Assembly: GCA_029194665.1 (NCBI GenBank)
Contig: JARFXO010000001.1
Span: 1,030,484 to 1,094,483, forward strand
Direction of reading: 5' to 3'
DNA from: Nitrospira sp.
Lineage (GTDB): Bacteria; Nitrospirota; Nitrospiria; Nitrospirales; Nitrospiraceae
Length of the DNA stretch: 64,000 nt
The notes beneath the pieces were generated by a model, which had not been told where the DNA came from, did not search any database, and saw only the letters and a list, made by a program, of their open reading frames with translations. The translations under genes and the position numbers were made by a program. Below are positions 24,699-34,146 of the stretch, in pieces. Every line of letters starts with the position of its first letter. Position 1 is the first letter of the stretch.

Positions 24699-26525
24699 TC
24701 ACTTTATCGCCACAGCCCGGACCTGCCGATACGTCGTCAGACCTTTCAGGACTTTCTGGATGCCATTCTGCAACAAGGTGACCATACCATCCCGCATCGC
24801 CACGCTAAGTATTTCGGCCGTCCTCGCTCTAGCTTGGATCAGATTCTTAATCTCCTCCGATCCAACTAGGAGTTCATGTAGCGCCACCCTTCCCTTGAAC
24901 CCACTGTGATTGCAAGCCTCGCAACCTCTTCCACGATAGAGAGCTAAATCGTCGGTGTAGGTCACTCCGAGCTTATCCCAATAACGCGCTCCATAGCCTT
25001 GCACGAGCTCGTCATACTCTTGCTGAGTCGGGCGGTAGCTTTCTTTGCACTGAGAGCAAATGCGCTTGCAGAGGCGCATCGCCAGCACCCCTAACATCGC
25101 GTCAGCAAAGTTGAACGAGTCGCAACCCATGTCCAGCAATCGAGTGACGGTTTCTACCGCGCTGTTCGTATGAAGCGTGCTCATCACCAGATGACCGGTG
25201 AGCGAAGCTTCTATCGCGACATCGGCCGTTTCTTTGTCACGCATCTCCCCGATCATGATCACGTCCGGATCGGCACGAAGGAAGGCACGCATCGCTGCAG
25301 CAAACGTAAATCCGATTTTCGGATGGACCTGAACCTGTCTCAAACCTTCTTGCGTGATCTCGATGGGGTCCTCTGCAGTCCAAATCTTTCGCTCGTCGGT
25401 ATTGATGTCCTTCATGACGGCATGCAGGGTGGTGGTTTTCCCTGAGCCAGTCGGACCCACGCACAGGAATATGCCATGCGGACGTTCGGACAATTCTTTA
25501 ACCATCTGCAGAACGTCTTGGGAAAAGTCCATGGCCTCTAAAGGCATGGTTTCCTTTGCCGTTAGGAGACGCAGCACCACATCTTCGTTGTTCCCTGCTG
25601 TAGGCAATGTAGCTACCCGCAATTCGATTTCACGATCCTTCGCCAATTTGTAGCGGATTTTGCCGTCCTGAGGCTTCCGTCGTTCGGCTATATCGAGGTT
25701 GGCCATGATCTTCAACCGCGAAACAATGGCGCGCCGATAGACTGCAGGAATATGCATGTAGGTAAAACAGGTCCCATCGACCCGGAACCGTACTGCCGTC
25801 TCCTTGCGATCAGAATAGGGCTCAATATGGACATCCGAGGCGCCTAATCGATACGCCTCGGCAATCACCTGGTTCGCGAGACGCACGATGGCCGAATCGT
25901 TTTCATCGATCTCTCCGGGCTCGGCGTCCCCGTTCCGTTCGAGGCCCGCTTCATCGACGAGTTCTCCAAGAATCTCGGTTATCGATCCCCCGTTGGCCTG
26001 CCCTGTTGCGACAAGGAGATATTGTTCGATATCCCGCCGAAGCCCGACGGAAAATCGTATCGTCGTCCCAGGGAACGCGCGTCGTATATCGAGGCCCTTC
26101 TCCAGATCGTGCGGGTCATTGATGACAATGTCGAGGATAGTCCCCTGTCGTTTCAACGGAATCCAGGCACTCCTTCTGAGATAATCGAAACTGAGATTCT
26201 TCAAAAGCTCCGGGTCGATGACGGTTCGCTCATCATAGGAGACGTAGGGGCATTGGTAAAACTCGCCGAGCGCGGACCCGAGTGCGGACTTCGGCACACG
26301 ATACTTATCGAGCAAGAGGGTTTCTAGATCAATTTCCCGCGACAGAGATTCTTCTATTGCTGCATCGAGGTCGGTCTGTTTGATAAGCCCCCGATAGGCG
26401 ATGCAGTCTAGAAGACTGCGTCCCATCGTCATCTTACGAGATTGTTTGGCCATCGACGACTTCTTCAGACTGGGTACCGCGAGGATCTGCCGTTTCTGAT
26501 GTCTTTCAACGCCTTGCGTGATCAT
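24699..26525 (-). CDS. PilB/GspE-family secretion ATPase
   Basis: The 608-residue assembly ATPase has an N-terminal MshEN/GspE_N region (about 35-190). The ATPase core carries Walker A GPTGSGKTTTLHA (about 365), an Asp box, Walker B DVIMIGEMRD and a His box STLHTNSAVET. A zinc tetracysteine module (CSQC, later CEACNHSG) sits near residues 500-550. These motifs place it with PilB/GspE, the extension or secretion motors; no retraction PilT is visible in this window. It follows the set B pseudopilin genes on the same strand and faces the PilZ gene, whose end lies nine bases beyond its stop. Whether it powers pili or a type II-like system is undecided. Confidence 0.9.
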   Translation of the reverse strand: MITQGVERHQKRQILAVPSLKKSSMAKQSRKMTMGRSLLDCIAYRGLIKQTDLDAAIEESLSREIDLETLLLDKYRVPKSALGSALGEFYQCPYVSYDERTVIDPELLKNLSFDYLRRSAWIPLKRQGTILDIVINDPHDLEKGLDIRRAFPGTTIRFSVGLRRDIEQYLLVATGQANGGSITEILGELVDEAGLERNGDAEPGEIDENDSAIVRLANQVIAEAYRLGASDVHIEPYSDRKETAVRFRVDGTCFTYMHIPAVYRRAIVSRLKIMANLDIAERRKPQDGKIRYKLAKDREIELRVATLPTAGNNEDVVLRLLTAKETMPLEAMDFSQDVLQMVKELSERPHGIFLCVGPTGSGKTTTLHAVMKDINTDERKIWTAEDPIEITQEGLRQVQVHPKIGFTFAAAMRAFLRADPDVIMIGEMRDKETADVAIEASLTGHLVMSTLHTNSAVETVTRLLDMGCDSFNFADAMLGVLAMRLCKRICSQCKESYRPTQQEYDELVQGYGARYWDKLGVTYTDDLALYRGRGCEACNHSGFKGRVALHELLVGSEEIKNLIQARARTAEILSVAMRDGMVTLLQNGIQKVLKGLTTYRQVRAVAIK

Positions 26526-26607
26526 TCTATCTCATCCTTTCTCATCGACAATAGGAAGTCGTTTTTATGTGGCGTTCTTCTTCACACGTTCGATCTTCGA
26601 CTATGGT

Positions 26608-28080
26608 TCAATATCGTGCCATCCAGGTACCAGGAGCACCATAGACCACGGGCAACCCACGATATAACCCTTGACCGAGATCGTGGTCATACCACACCTC
26701 CAATCTGCCTCCTGAACTGGCTGAGGTAATTGTCCCATCCGCTGCCACCGCTCCATATAACCTGACTCGTCCGGCTACCGTAATATCCCCACTTGCGTGG
26801 AGTACTCCATTGAAATGCATGTGCGCAAGTTGAACGGGCATCCGAGCGACATCCTTACCTTGGTCTGTTGGTGGAGGACTCAATACCCAGATCGACTGTC
26901 CTGCTCCACTGGGAGGCGCAAGCACAACGTGGCCTTGCACGATCGCCATGCCCTCAAAGTACGGCACCTGTAATTTGACAACCCCGAGATTGTCCGGACG
27001 GGGAGCCGTCTGATCGAGCGTGTCGATGAATATCAGCCCAAGCTGATCGCCACTTCCTTGTGACCGAAATACCTCGTCCGCCGAAATTCCGTGTCCTGGT
27101 TCTACAAAACCTTGTGGATAGAGCAGACCTGCTCGATCAATCGCGAAGTACCGGCCGAATCTTTTTGCCACCCGCTTTATGTCTTCATAAGGCCATTGAT
27201 CGAGGCGAACTCCCGGAATCGGATTCTGGGCCGTGTGAAGGTTATTAGAGAAACTAGGAGTCTGTCCCACAGGTGCCTGCGTAACTTGAACCGTTCCCCC
27301 CACCCATCCTTCCATCCACCGATCTGCTGGTTGCGCCATTTCGTCATAGGCCTGCCCTGTTACCGGAGCAAGCGTACTCTTCAGCGGGATCTCATCAGCC
27401 CGTGTGAGAACCAGATCGCCTCCTACCTTTAACTCACCCCAATGCGCAGAGACCGGTGATTCGCTTCCTGGCTGGAACCGACCAAGATGCTGCCCCACTT
27501 GCACAGCGGCTCGTAACGGCGGCAACTCCAGCGCGCCCAATTGCATGAGTATCGATTGCCTGACTGGAGGATTGGTATTGGTTGCAACCGTAGCGTCGAT
27601 GGTGCACAGGAGACCAGGTTTGGACGGCGCGTAGACTTTGAGTTCTTCCACCTGCCCTAGATGTGTCAATGAGCGAAACATGCCGGTCTCTGAATCGTTC
27701 AACAGTTGATTGTCTGAGGGATTGCCAGTTTGGAGTCGTACATCCGGCTGCTCCGCCGTACCGACGAATTGCGAGCGACCGGACGCATCGAAAAAGGTTG
27801 GCGCTCCGCCTTCATCGCGATGTCTTTTTTCACGAAGAGACGAAAGTTGAGATACGCCCGCAGTTGTCTCGGGGCTGTGAAACCAAGCCACCACCAATTC
27901 GCCCGCCGCATCGGCCAGTTGCTGGGCAACCACCGAATGGCCAGCTAGCCCAGCACTGACGGTTTCTTGTCCTGCCAGATTGAGAAGTGTCGCACCCAGC
28001 AGCGATAGTATGAGCGCGACGACCATGGCTCCCAGAAGTGCAATTCCCTGTTGACGATCATTGATCCTTGAATACAACAT
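26608..28080 (-). CDS. PilX-like large pseudopilin (set B)
   Basis: The 490-residue protein has a leader ending RQQG, then IALLGAMVVALILSLLGATLLNLAGQETVSAG, the helix of PilX-type pseudopilins without Glu5. Its soluble part (about 440 residues) is much larger than usual PilX and carries no motif I recognise; a stretch with VRLYGAVAADGTI near the C-terminus looks beta-helical. The ATG at 28080 is preferred because the upstream extension overlaps the PilW-like gene and has no export signal. It ends the four-gene set B. Confidence 0.7.
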   Translation of the reverse strand: MLYSRINDRQQGIALLGAMVVALILSLLGATLLNLAGQETVSAGLAGHSVVAQQLADAAGELVVAWFHSPETTAGVSQLSSLREKRHRDEGGAPTFFDASGRSQFVGTAEQPDVRLQTGNPSDNQLLNDSETGMFRSLTHLGQVEELKVYAPSKPGLLCTIDATVATNTNPPVRQSILMQLGALELPPLRAAVQVGQHLGRFQPGSESPVSAHWGELKVGGDLVLTRADEIPLKSTLAPVTGQAYDEMAQPADRWMEGWVGGTVQVTQAPVGQTPSFSNNLHTAQNPIPGVRLDQWPYEDIKRVAKRFGRYFAIDRAGLLYPQGFVEPGHGISADEVFRSQGSGDQLGLIFIDTLDQTAPRPDNLGVVKLQVPYFEGMAIVQGHVVLAPPSGAGQSIWVLSPPPTDQGKDVARMPVQLAHMHFNGVLHASGDITVAGRVRLYGAVAADGTITSASSGGRLEVWYDHDLGQGLYRGLPVVYGAPGTWMARY

Positions 28081-28090
28081 GTCTTCACTC

Positions 28091-28849
28091 CTATGATCGA
28101 AGGCATACCTCCCGCACCATACGATGCAGGGATTGATTCGACTCGATTTCAAGCACGACTCGCCTCACGAGCGAGGGCTGCTGCGTCGCATGACCATGCT
28201 CGTCCCAATACGAAAAATGAAGATCTGCTAAGCCCTCGATGAGAGTATTCGCTCCTCCATCGACCATCCGCATCAGCTTCATCGTTCCGTCATCCTCTCG
28301 CTTGGTGTAATAGCCCACCCGATTGCTCACTTCTACCGAGGCACCAGCGGGAAACGACAAGGCTACCGGTTCAGTTAGAGTCAGCTGATACCGTTGCCCT
28401 GAACGGGAGAGTTGATGCGCTTCACAGGCTTGGTGCCCACAAATGATTACGGTCTTCGCCTCACTCCATCCACTACCGTCCTGCACTGCAATGACTGATT
28501 GGCCCGGCGCAACCGCACCGGTGGTGACCGTTCGATGGGCGCTGACATTGGCATGAAACCGAACTTCGTCCGGAGTCGCCGAGACGATAGAATCAGCCAC
28601 CGCTAATCGAACTTCTTGTTCGAATACCTCTAACCCCAGGCGAAGGTCTTGCTGATGTCTCAGATCATGGTGCTGTTTGCCCACATGGGACTGCGCGACA
28701 TTCAGCGCATTCAACGCGGCGGCCAATACGATCGCTCCTGCCGTCAAACTAATCATCACTTCGGTCAGACAAACAGCGCGCTCCTCGAACATCACGTTGA
28801 TCGATCTCCGGTGCTGCTCGTGAGATTTGGCCATTTCTCTTTGGTTCAT
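28091..28849 (-). CDS. PilW-like pseudopilin (set B)
   Basis: The 252-residue product has a degenerate prepilin signal: FEERAVCLTEVMISLTAGAIVLAAALNAL. Ala stands where Gly normally precedes the cleavage site, though LTEVM keeps the Glu. After the helix, RLGLEVFEQEVRLAVADS and VSNRVGYYTKRED fit PilW/GspJ-type proteins. The ATG at 28849 overlaps the stop of the PilV-like gene (ATGA). Cleavage by prepilin peptidase is uncertain because of the missing Gly. Confidence 0.72.
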   Translation of the reverse strand: MNQREMAKSHEQHRRSINVMFEERAVCLTEVMISLTAGAIVLAAALNALNVAQSHVGKQHHDLRHQQDLRLGLEVFEQEVRLAVADSIVSATPDEVRFHANVSAHRTVTTGAVAPGQSVIAVQDGSGWSEAKTVIICGHQACEAHQLSRSGQRYQLTLTEPVALSFPAGASVEVSNRVGYYTKREDDGTMKLMRMVDGGANTLIEGLADLHFSYWDEHGHATQQPSLVRRVVLEIESNQSLHRMVREVCLRS

Positions 28850-29343
28850 CGTTGTCCCACAAAGTTGGGATTGGCTCGAATGGTTGCCACCTGTACTTCC
28901 CGCTTGTGCCCGTTGAGCCCGACATAGGACGCGACTGCCCGAATCATCACCTGAGCGGCCGAGCCCAGCGGTCCTGGGCGTTCTGTTTCGATCATCCACA
29001 CGACTGTCACTCCGTCACGTTCATACCGGGCTGTGTAGATCCCATCACCCGCAGTTATGTCGGCCCCTTGGCCGTCATCCGCCATGAACGTTTCCGGGGT
29101 GCCATCGTGATCGAGATCATCTTCCAGAAGGGACTGCCAATGAGCGGACCGCTTCGCTTCCAACCTTGCCTGGGCCAACTCGATCGCCTTACTGGTTAAG
29201 GCTCCCTGCTGGACGTGCCTAGCGGAAATTTCCACTGCAGCGAGAGTACCCACCAGCGCCACTCCTGAAATCACCATTGCCACCATCACTTCGATCAAAC
29301 TGAAACCATCATTCTTGATCGCATTCTTCATCGTTCGACTCAT
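28846..29343 (-). CDS. PilV-like pseudopilin (set B)
   Basis: The 165-residue protein has a clean type III signal, NDGFSLIEVMVAMVISGVALVGTLAAVE. ALTSKAIELAQARLEAKRS follows, the helix continuation typical of PilV/GspI. It carries ATGA overlaps at both ends, with the GspH-like gene before it and the PilW-like gene after it, so set B is a tightly coupled unit. A predicted acidic loop, DDLDHDGTPETFMADDGQ, could bind calcium. Confidence 0.82.
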   Translation of the reverse strand: MSRTMKNAIKNDGFSLIEVMVAMVISGVALVGTLAAVEISARHVQQGALTSKAIELAQARLEAKRSAHWQSLLEDDLDHDGTPETFMADDGQGADITAGDGIYTARYERDGVTVVWMIETERPGPLGSAAQVMIRAVASYVGLNGHKREVQVATIRANPNFVGQR

Positions 29344-29771
29344 AGGATCGATACCCGACCCGTGATACTCACGGTGAGCTGCTGGGTCTGCCCTTCCAAG
29401 CTGTGAAGTTGAATCGTCGTGGCACTGGCCGAGCGTCCGCTTGGATGGAAGAGGATCTCCGGCCCGGCGCTTGGCTCTTCGATAACAATCCCTTTTCCCC
29501 CATAGTGATAGGCGTGATGCGTGGTGGCGTTGTTGATGAACTCAGTAGTAAGGACTTGTTGATCCAGGTCGACGACGATTCGAACGCGATCCCGATAGGT
29601 CATCGCCAGCTGCCGAGCACCACGCAGTTCCGAAGCAAGTTCCTCGGTCGTACAACGAAGCTGATTGCGGGTGTTGAGGATCGAATAGTTGGGAACCGCC
29701 ATTGGGGCGACCATCCCTATGATCGCGACGACCACCATGAGCTCCGTCAATGTCTTACCTTCTTGCTTCAT
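29340..29771 (-). CDS. GspH/FimT-type pseudopilin (set B)
   Basis: The 143-residue protein has a short leader and signal EGKTLTELMVVVAIIGMVAPMAVPN. Lys replaces the hydrophobic residue right after the cleavage Gly, an unusual choice at mature position 1. The soluble part has the GspH pattern (CTTEELASELRGARQLAMTYRDRV). It is first in set B and overlaps the PilV-like gene by ATGA. It resembles the set A FimT-like protein in plan but is shorter. Confidence 0.8.
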   Translation of the reverse strand: MKQEGKTLTELMVVVAIIGMVAPMAVPNYSILNTRNQLRCTTEELASELRGARQLAMTYRDRVRIVVDLDQQVLTTEFINNATTHHAYHYGGKGIVIEEPSAGPEILFHPSGRSASATTIQLHSLEGQTQQLTVSITGRVSIL

Positions 29772-30057
29772 ATCCTTCTCATCATCCCGTGCCGATTAGG
29801 TAATCCGACGCTATGTCAAGACTCGTGCCAGTCATCGTTAAATCATTTAGAAGTTATGTGCTTACCGAACAACTGTTGGATGAAGATCCCTAAGCCATTG
29901 AATCGATAGGGTCACAATGAGATGGACCTGGGATGACCTCGAAGGGATGCCGTCTATCAGGGAAGCGAGAAACGCAGATGGCAGTAGTACCGCAAGAGAT
30001 ACAGTTGTTGACTGAAGAGATACAGTACGAAAGGGTGGGAATCGGCCAGGGGAGCCG

Positions 30058-30843
30058 TTATCCGGCCAAGATCCCCTGATACCAATCAAGGATCGATTGG
30101 CCAAAGAATAATGCCACCAGCGCACCGCAAACCAGAAACGGACCGAAGGGAATGTAATCCTCGCGTTTGATCACCTGTGTGGCAAGAAGGGTAAGCCCCA
30201 CGAGTGATCCCAGGAACGACCCTACCATGATGGTCATCAGCGCGGGTTTCCATCCCAGAAACGCCCCGATCATCGCCAGCAGTTTGATGTCCCCCCCACC
30301 CATCCCCTCCTTACCAAAAAGATAGGGACTGGCCCAGGCCAGAAGCCACAGAATTCCTCCGCCGACGAGAACCCCCAGCATGCCCCCCAGGAACCCGAGA
30401 GGTAAGACAATGGTGGCGCAGACGAGGCCTACAATGATCCCTGGAAACGTCACGACATTGGGGATGATCTTATGCGAAAGATCGGTCCCAGCTACCACGA
30501 GGAGAGCTGAATAGAGCAGGCCGTACGCCACAGCAACCCAGCTTGGGCCGAAAAACCAAATGAGCCCTACATAACCAGAGGCATTCAGGATCTCCACCAA
30601 GGGATAGCGGAAGGGAATGCGCTGGGTACAATGCCTACAACGTCCAGCCAATATGAAGTAACTCAGAATGGGAATGTTATCGTACCAAGCAATGGAATGA
30701 GAGCATCTCGGGCAATGGGAGCCTGGCCATACGATCGACTCCCGCCGTGGCAGGCGGTAGATACAGACATTGAGAAAGCTACCGATGAGTGCGCCGAAAA
30801 GACCGGCCATCGGCAGCCACAATAGAACCTTGCTCTCATGCAT
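30058..30843 (-). CDS. pilD: Prepilin leader peptidase/N-methyltransferase
   Basis: The 261-residue membrane enzyme has the N-terminal domain with two CxxC pairs (CPRCSHSIAWYDN and CRHC), needed for methyltransferase function. Eight or so helices follow, with catalytic aspartates at GTDLSHKIIPN and GGGDIKLLAMIG. It removes leader peptides from, and methylates, prepilins, and so would process both pseudopilin sets encoded downstream. It lies 286 bases upstream of set B on the same strand, with no other gene in between, and is divergent from the LuxR-type gene. Confidence 0.93.
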   Translation of the reverse strand: MHESKVLLWLPMAGLFGALIGSFLNVCIYRLPRRESIVWPGSHCPRCSHSIAWYDNIPILSYFILAGRCRHCTQRIPFRYPLVEILNASGYVGLIWFFGPSWVAVAYGLLYSALLVVAGTDLSHKIIPNVVTFPGIIVGLVCATIVLPLGFLGGMLGVLVGGGILWLLAWASPYLFGKEGMGGGDIKLLAMIGAFLGWKPALMTIMVGSFLGSLVGLTLLATQVIKREDYIPFGPFLVCGALVALFFGQSILDWYQGILAG

Positions 30844-30898
30844 AATTGCTCAGAGTCATTACCCTACCCAGCAACCCTACTAGGGCCGAAGTCCCGCA

Positions 30899-30927
30899 TT
30901 TACTTTCTCGCCCATTCCTTCCATAAT
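30899..30927 (+). promoter_or_regulatory. Possible sigma-70-like promoter for the LuxR-type gene
   Basis: TTTACT and CATAAT are separated by 17 bases, and the second element ends about 70 bases before the ATG at 31000. It is a moderate match found by eye only. Confidence 0.3.
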
Positions 30928-30999
30928 GACCTAGTGGGTTATACGATCTCACACCGAGTATACCTGAAACGTACACCTGTCAAAGGAGAACTCAGCATC

Positions 31000-31278
31000 A
31001 TGGCCAAAGCAATTGGGAAGCCGCGACCTCGGAAATCGTTAGCCGATCTTGAACCTCCTCCCCGCACAAAACGGCCTGAGTCGCTTACGTCACGCGAGCA
31101 GGAAATTTTGGAGCTGATCTGGGCTGGATTTAAGAACAAGGAAATTGGTCACCGGTTGAAGATCAGCGTCAAGACCGTCGAAGCCCACCGCGCCAATATG
31201 ATGAAGAAAATGCGCGTGTCGAATACGGCTCAACTGCTGAAAACCGCCATCCAGGGCGGTGCGCTGAGGGTCAGGTAA
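31000..31278 (+). CDS. Small LuxR-type HTH regulator without receiver
   Basis: The 92-residue protein is essentially one GerE/LuxR helix-turn-helix: SLTSREQEILELIWAGFKNKEIGHRLKISVKTVEAHRANMMKKMRV. A basic N-terminal arm precedes it. No receiver or ligand domain is present. The ATG at 31000 follows AGGAG at ideal spacing; a longer frame back to 30838 has no ribosome site. It is divergent from the prepilin peptidase gene and could control the pilus cluster; that is inference from position. Confidence 0.85.
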   Translation: MAKAIGKPRPRKSLADLEPPPRTKRPESLTSREQEILELIWAGFKNKEIGHRLKISVKTVEAHRANMMKKMRVSNTAQLLKTAIQGGALRVR

Positions 31279-31285
31279 CATCATC

Positions 31286-32047
31286 CTAGGTCGGACGACG
31301 CTGACGAACCGCCTCAAACAGGACTATTGCGGCAGCGGCCGACACATTCAGCGATTGGACATGGCCCCTCAGAGGAATGCGGACACGGTCATCGCAATGT
31401 TGCAGGACGCCAGGCCTGATGCCCGTTCCCTCCCCTCCAAGGACCAGCCCGACCGCTTCTCGTAGGTCGATGTCCGTATATATCTTATTCGCTGACGGTG
31501 TCACTCCGTAGAGCCATACTCCAGCTGCTTTCAACGACTCGATCGATCTGCTCATGTTGGTCACGCGTGCAACGGGAATATGGTCGATCGCGCCGGCCGA
31601 AGCCTTGGCAACCACGGATGTAAGTCCGGCGGCCCGTCGTTCAGGGACAAATACGCCGTGGGCACCAGCCCCCTCCGCCGTGCGCAGCACGGCGCCGAGA
31701 TTGTGTGGGTCTTCGACTCCATCCAAGACTACCAAGAGTGGCGCTTCATGCCTTTCGGCAGCTCGAGCGAGGATCGACTCCTCCGTCTGATAGGCCTTTG
31801 CTGAGGTAAAGGCCACCACCCCTTGATGCTTGCCGTTGGGAACCAGACGGTCGAGGGAGGTCAGGGGCTGAACATGAATCGGAACATGGCGTGATCGAGC
31901 CAGTTGCACTAGGTCGGTGAACTGTTTAGCGGTCCGAAGGACCAATATACGCTGCAATGGTCTGTTTCCGGCTTTCAGCGCTTCCCGTACGGCATGGAGG
32001 CCGTAGAGAATTTCTTGCGCCTTAGCGCTTCCACCGGGTCGTGCCAT
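31286..32047 (-). CDS. rlmB: 23S rRNA 2'-O-methyltransferase RlmB (SpoU/TrmH family)
   Basis: The 253-residue protein has the substrate-binding N-terminal domain (YGLHAVREALKAG) and the knotted SPOUT domain. Its three motifs are NLGAVLRTAEGAGAHGV, LVLGGEGTGI and SLNVSAAAAIVLFE. RlmB methylates G2251 of 23S rRNA. The ATG at 32047 gives the normal family length; a longer frame to 32149 runs inside cysS. It overlaps the end of cysS by 26 bases, indicating one operon. Confidence 0.9.
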   Translation of the reverse strand: MARPGGSAKAQEILYGLHAVREALKAGNRPLQRILVLRTAKQFTDLVQLARSRHVPIHVQPLTSLDRLVPNGKHQGVVAFTSAKAYQTEESILARAAERHEAPLLVVLDGVEDPHNLGAVLRTAEGAGAHGVFVPERRAAGLTSVVAKASAGAIDHIPVARVTNMSRSIESLKAAGVWLYGVTPSANKIYTDIDLREAVGLVLGGEGTGIRPGVLQHCDDRVRIPLRGHVQSLNVSAAAAIVLFEAVRQRRPT

Positions 32048-33503
32048 CTGGCTTGTCCTCGATGATGATGCCTTGCGAGTGAAGCTCTGTTCTGATTTCG
32101 TCGGCTCGTTTGAAGTCTTTTCGCCTCTTAGCTTCGATACGATCGTCAAGTTTCTGCTTAATCTCAGGCTCGGAGAGCATCGTGGCTGTAAAACTGAGGG
32201 TCGTTTTGGCTGATGGTTCTCGCGCAGGATAGCTTATTGCCTGTCTGGGATTGAACTGCCAACGGTCCAACTGAAGCAACCCCAGCACATTGCCGATCGA
32301 TCGAAACTCCTGTCTGGCTTGCTTGCGTCCTTCGGTTAGCAAGCCTTTCTCGAGTATCTTATTCGCATCGCTGCGCAGTCCCTGCAACGCCGCCATCGCG
32401 GCCGGGGTGTTGAGATCGTCATCCATCGCCCGGACGAATGATGCCCTGGCCTGCTCGATCGCAGCCGTGAGAGAAGCGCCATCGCCTCCTACCGATTCGC
32501 CCGGCTCATTCAACCGGTTGAACAGATCATAGAAGCCGTTCAACGCATTCTTGGCTTCTGTCAATGCCTGGTCCGAAAAATCCAGCGGCCCATGGTAGTG
32601 CGTCGAAAGGAGAAAGTATCGAAGAATTTCACCTGTGATGGCTTCCGGCCAGTCCGACTTCTCAAAGATCTCTCGGATCGTGAAAAAGTTCCCCAGAGAC
32701 TTGGACATCTTCTCTTTGTTGATCTGAACGAACCCATTGTGAACCCAATAGCGCGCAAATTCTTTTCCCGTCGCTCCGCACGATTGCGCGATCTCGTTCT
32801 CGTGGTGGGGAAAAATCAAATCCATTCCACCGCCGTGAATATCGAATGTTTCACCGAGGTGTCGGATCGACATGGCGGAACACTCGATATGCCAGCCCGG
32901 ACGCCCTAGTCCCCAGGAGCTTTCCCATGCCGGCTCGCCCGGCTTACTGCTCTTCCACAGGGCAAAGTCCATGGGATGACGCTTTCGTTCATCCACGTCC
33001 ACACGAGCGCCGGCTTGCAAGTCATCGAGTCGTCGTTTTGATAGCCTTCCGTATTCCGGATATTTCGAGACTTCAAAATACACGTCCCCATTCACTACGT
33101 ACGCCAGCCCTTTCCCGATCAATCGTTCTGTCAGCTGAATAATATCGGCAATGTGCTCCGTGGCTTTTGGCTCTTCCGTCGCAGCTCGGATTCCCAGCCT
33201 ACCCATATCGTCATGGTAGGCCTGAATGAACTTGGCCGTCACAGCACCACAAGAGACGCCCTGTTCATTCGCCCGCTTAATGATCTTGTCGTCCACATCC
33301 GTGAAGTTCTTCACGAAGGTCACAGCGTAGCCACTGTATTCCAGGTACCGCCGGAGCACATCGAATACCAACGCGCTACGGGCATGACCGATGTGGCAAT
33401 AGTCATAGACCGTCACACCGCACACGTACATACGTACTTTCTGCGGTTCAATCGGCTCGAACACTTCTTGCCGGCCAGTCAGCGTATTGAACAGCTTAAG
33501 CAT
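32022..33503 (-). CDS. cysS: Cysteinyl-tRNA synthetase
   Basis: This 493-residue class I synthetase has [16 protein letters not shown] (a zinc-binding Cys and the HIGH motif), GWHIECSAM and [11 protein letters not shown] with further zinc ligands, and KMSKSLGN. It charges tRNA-Cys. The ATG at 33503 starts the canonical [10 protein letters not shown] sequence; an upstream in-frame extension runs into the DedA gene. It lies four bases downstream of that gene. Confidence 0.96.
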   Translation of the reverse strand: MLKLFNTLTGRQEVFEPIEPQKVRMYVCGVTVYDYCHIGHARSALVFDVLRRYLEYSGYAVTFVKNFTDVDDKIIKRANEQGVSCGAVTAKFIQAYHDDMGRLGIRAATEEPKATEHIADIIQLTERLIGKGLAYVVNGDVYFEVSKYPEYGRLSKRRLDDLQAGARVDVDERKRHPMDFALWKSSKPGEPAWESSWGLGRPGWHIECSAMSIRHLGETFDIHGGGMDLIFPHHENEIAQSCGATGKEFARYWVHNGFVQINKEKMSKSLGNFFTIREIFEKSDWPEAITGEILRYFLLSTHYHGPLDFSDQALTEAKNALNGFYDLFNRLNEPGESVGGDGASLTAAIEQARASFVRAMDDDLNTPAAMAALQGLRSDANKILEKGLLTEGRKQARQEFRSIGNVLGLLQLDRWQFNPRQAISYPAREPSAKTTLSFTATMLSEPEIKQKLDDRIEAKRRKDFKRADEIRTELHSQGIIIEDKPDGTTRWKR

Positions 33504-33507
33504 GTGT

Positions 33508-34146
33508 TTACGCTTCCGGACTCGTTCGTCGCCTTGGCCAGTGAGACCAGAGAAAGTACCCAATGGCTGCAGCCAGGACAAGTCCGATGACGATGTCAAA
33601 TTGATGAAAGTAATCCCGAAGATGTTCCCACTGTTCACCCATACGAAGGCCGATATAGGCCAACAGATAGCACCAGGGCAGCGCCCCTACAAATGTGAAG
33701 ACAACAAACCGTGGGAAGTTCATCCTCGCAATGCCGGCCGGAAGCGATATGAACGTCCGCACCACCGGAAGCATTCTGCCGAAAAAGACAGCCGCCTCTC
33801 CATATTTGGCGAACCAGCGATCGGCAATATCTAAATCGTGTTGCGAGAGCAGGAAATACGCTCCATAGCGCTCCGCAAATGGTCGCCCCCCCCAGACACC
33901 AGCATAGTAGGCTACAATCGAACCGAGCACATTGCCGACCGCGCCGGCCAACGTGACCCCGAGCATCGTAAACTGTCCGGTCACGACCAGATAGCCTGAA
34001 AACGGCATGATAATTTCACTGGGAAGCGGAATGCAGGCGCTTTCGACGGCCATCGTGAAGAGGATCCCGCCATAGCCGAACCTGGAAATGCAGGCAATGA
34101 TGAATCGACTCAGCTCGCTGATGATGGTTTCGATCAGTCCTCCCAT
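33508..34146 (-). CDS. DedA-family membrane protein
   Basis: The 212-residue inner-membrane protein has the SNARE-associated/VTT domain: ESACIPLPSEIIMPFSGYL and FFGRMLPVVRTFISLPAGIARM, with the conserved Glu and the GRxxPxxRxxxxxxAG block. DedA proteins are now linked to flipping of undecaprenyl phosphate or phospholipids and to membrane potential. The ATG at 34146 overlaps the surE stop (ATGA). It lies in a surE-dedA-cysS-rlmB operon. Confidence 0.92.
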   Translation of the reverse strand: MGGLIETIISELSRFIIACISRFGYGGILFTMAVESACIPLPSEIIMPFSGYLVVTGQFTMLGVTLAGAVGNVLGSIVAYYAGVWGGRPFAERYGAYFLLSQHDLDIADRWFAKYGEAAVFFGRMLPVVRTFISLPAGIARMNFPRFVVFTFVGALPWCYLLAYIGLRMGEQWEHLRDYFHQFDIVIGLVLAAAIGYFLWSHWPRRRTSPEA

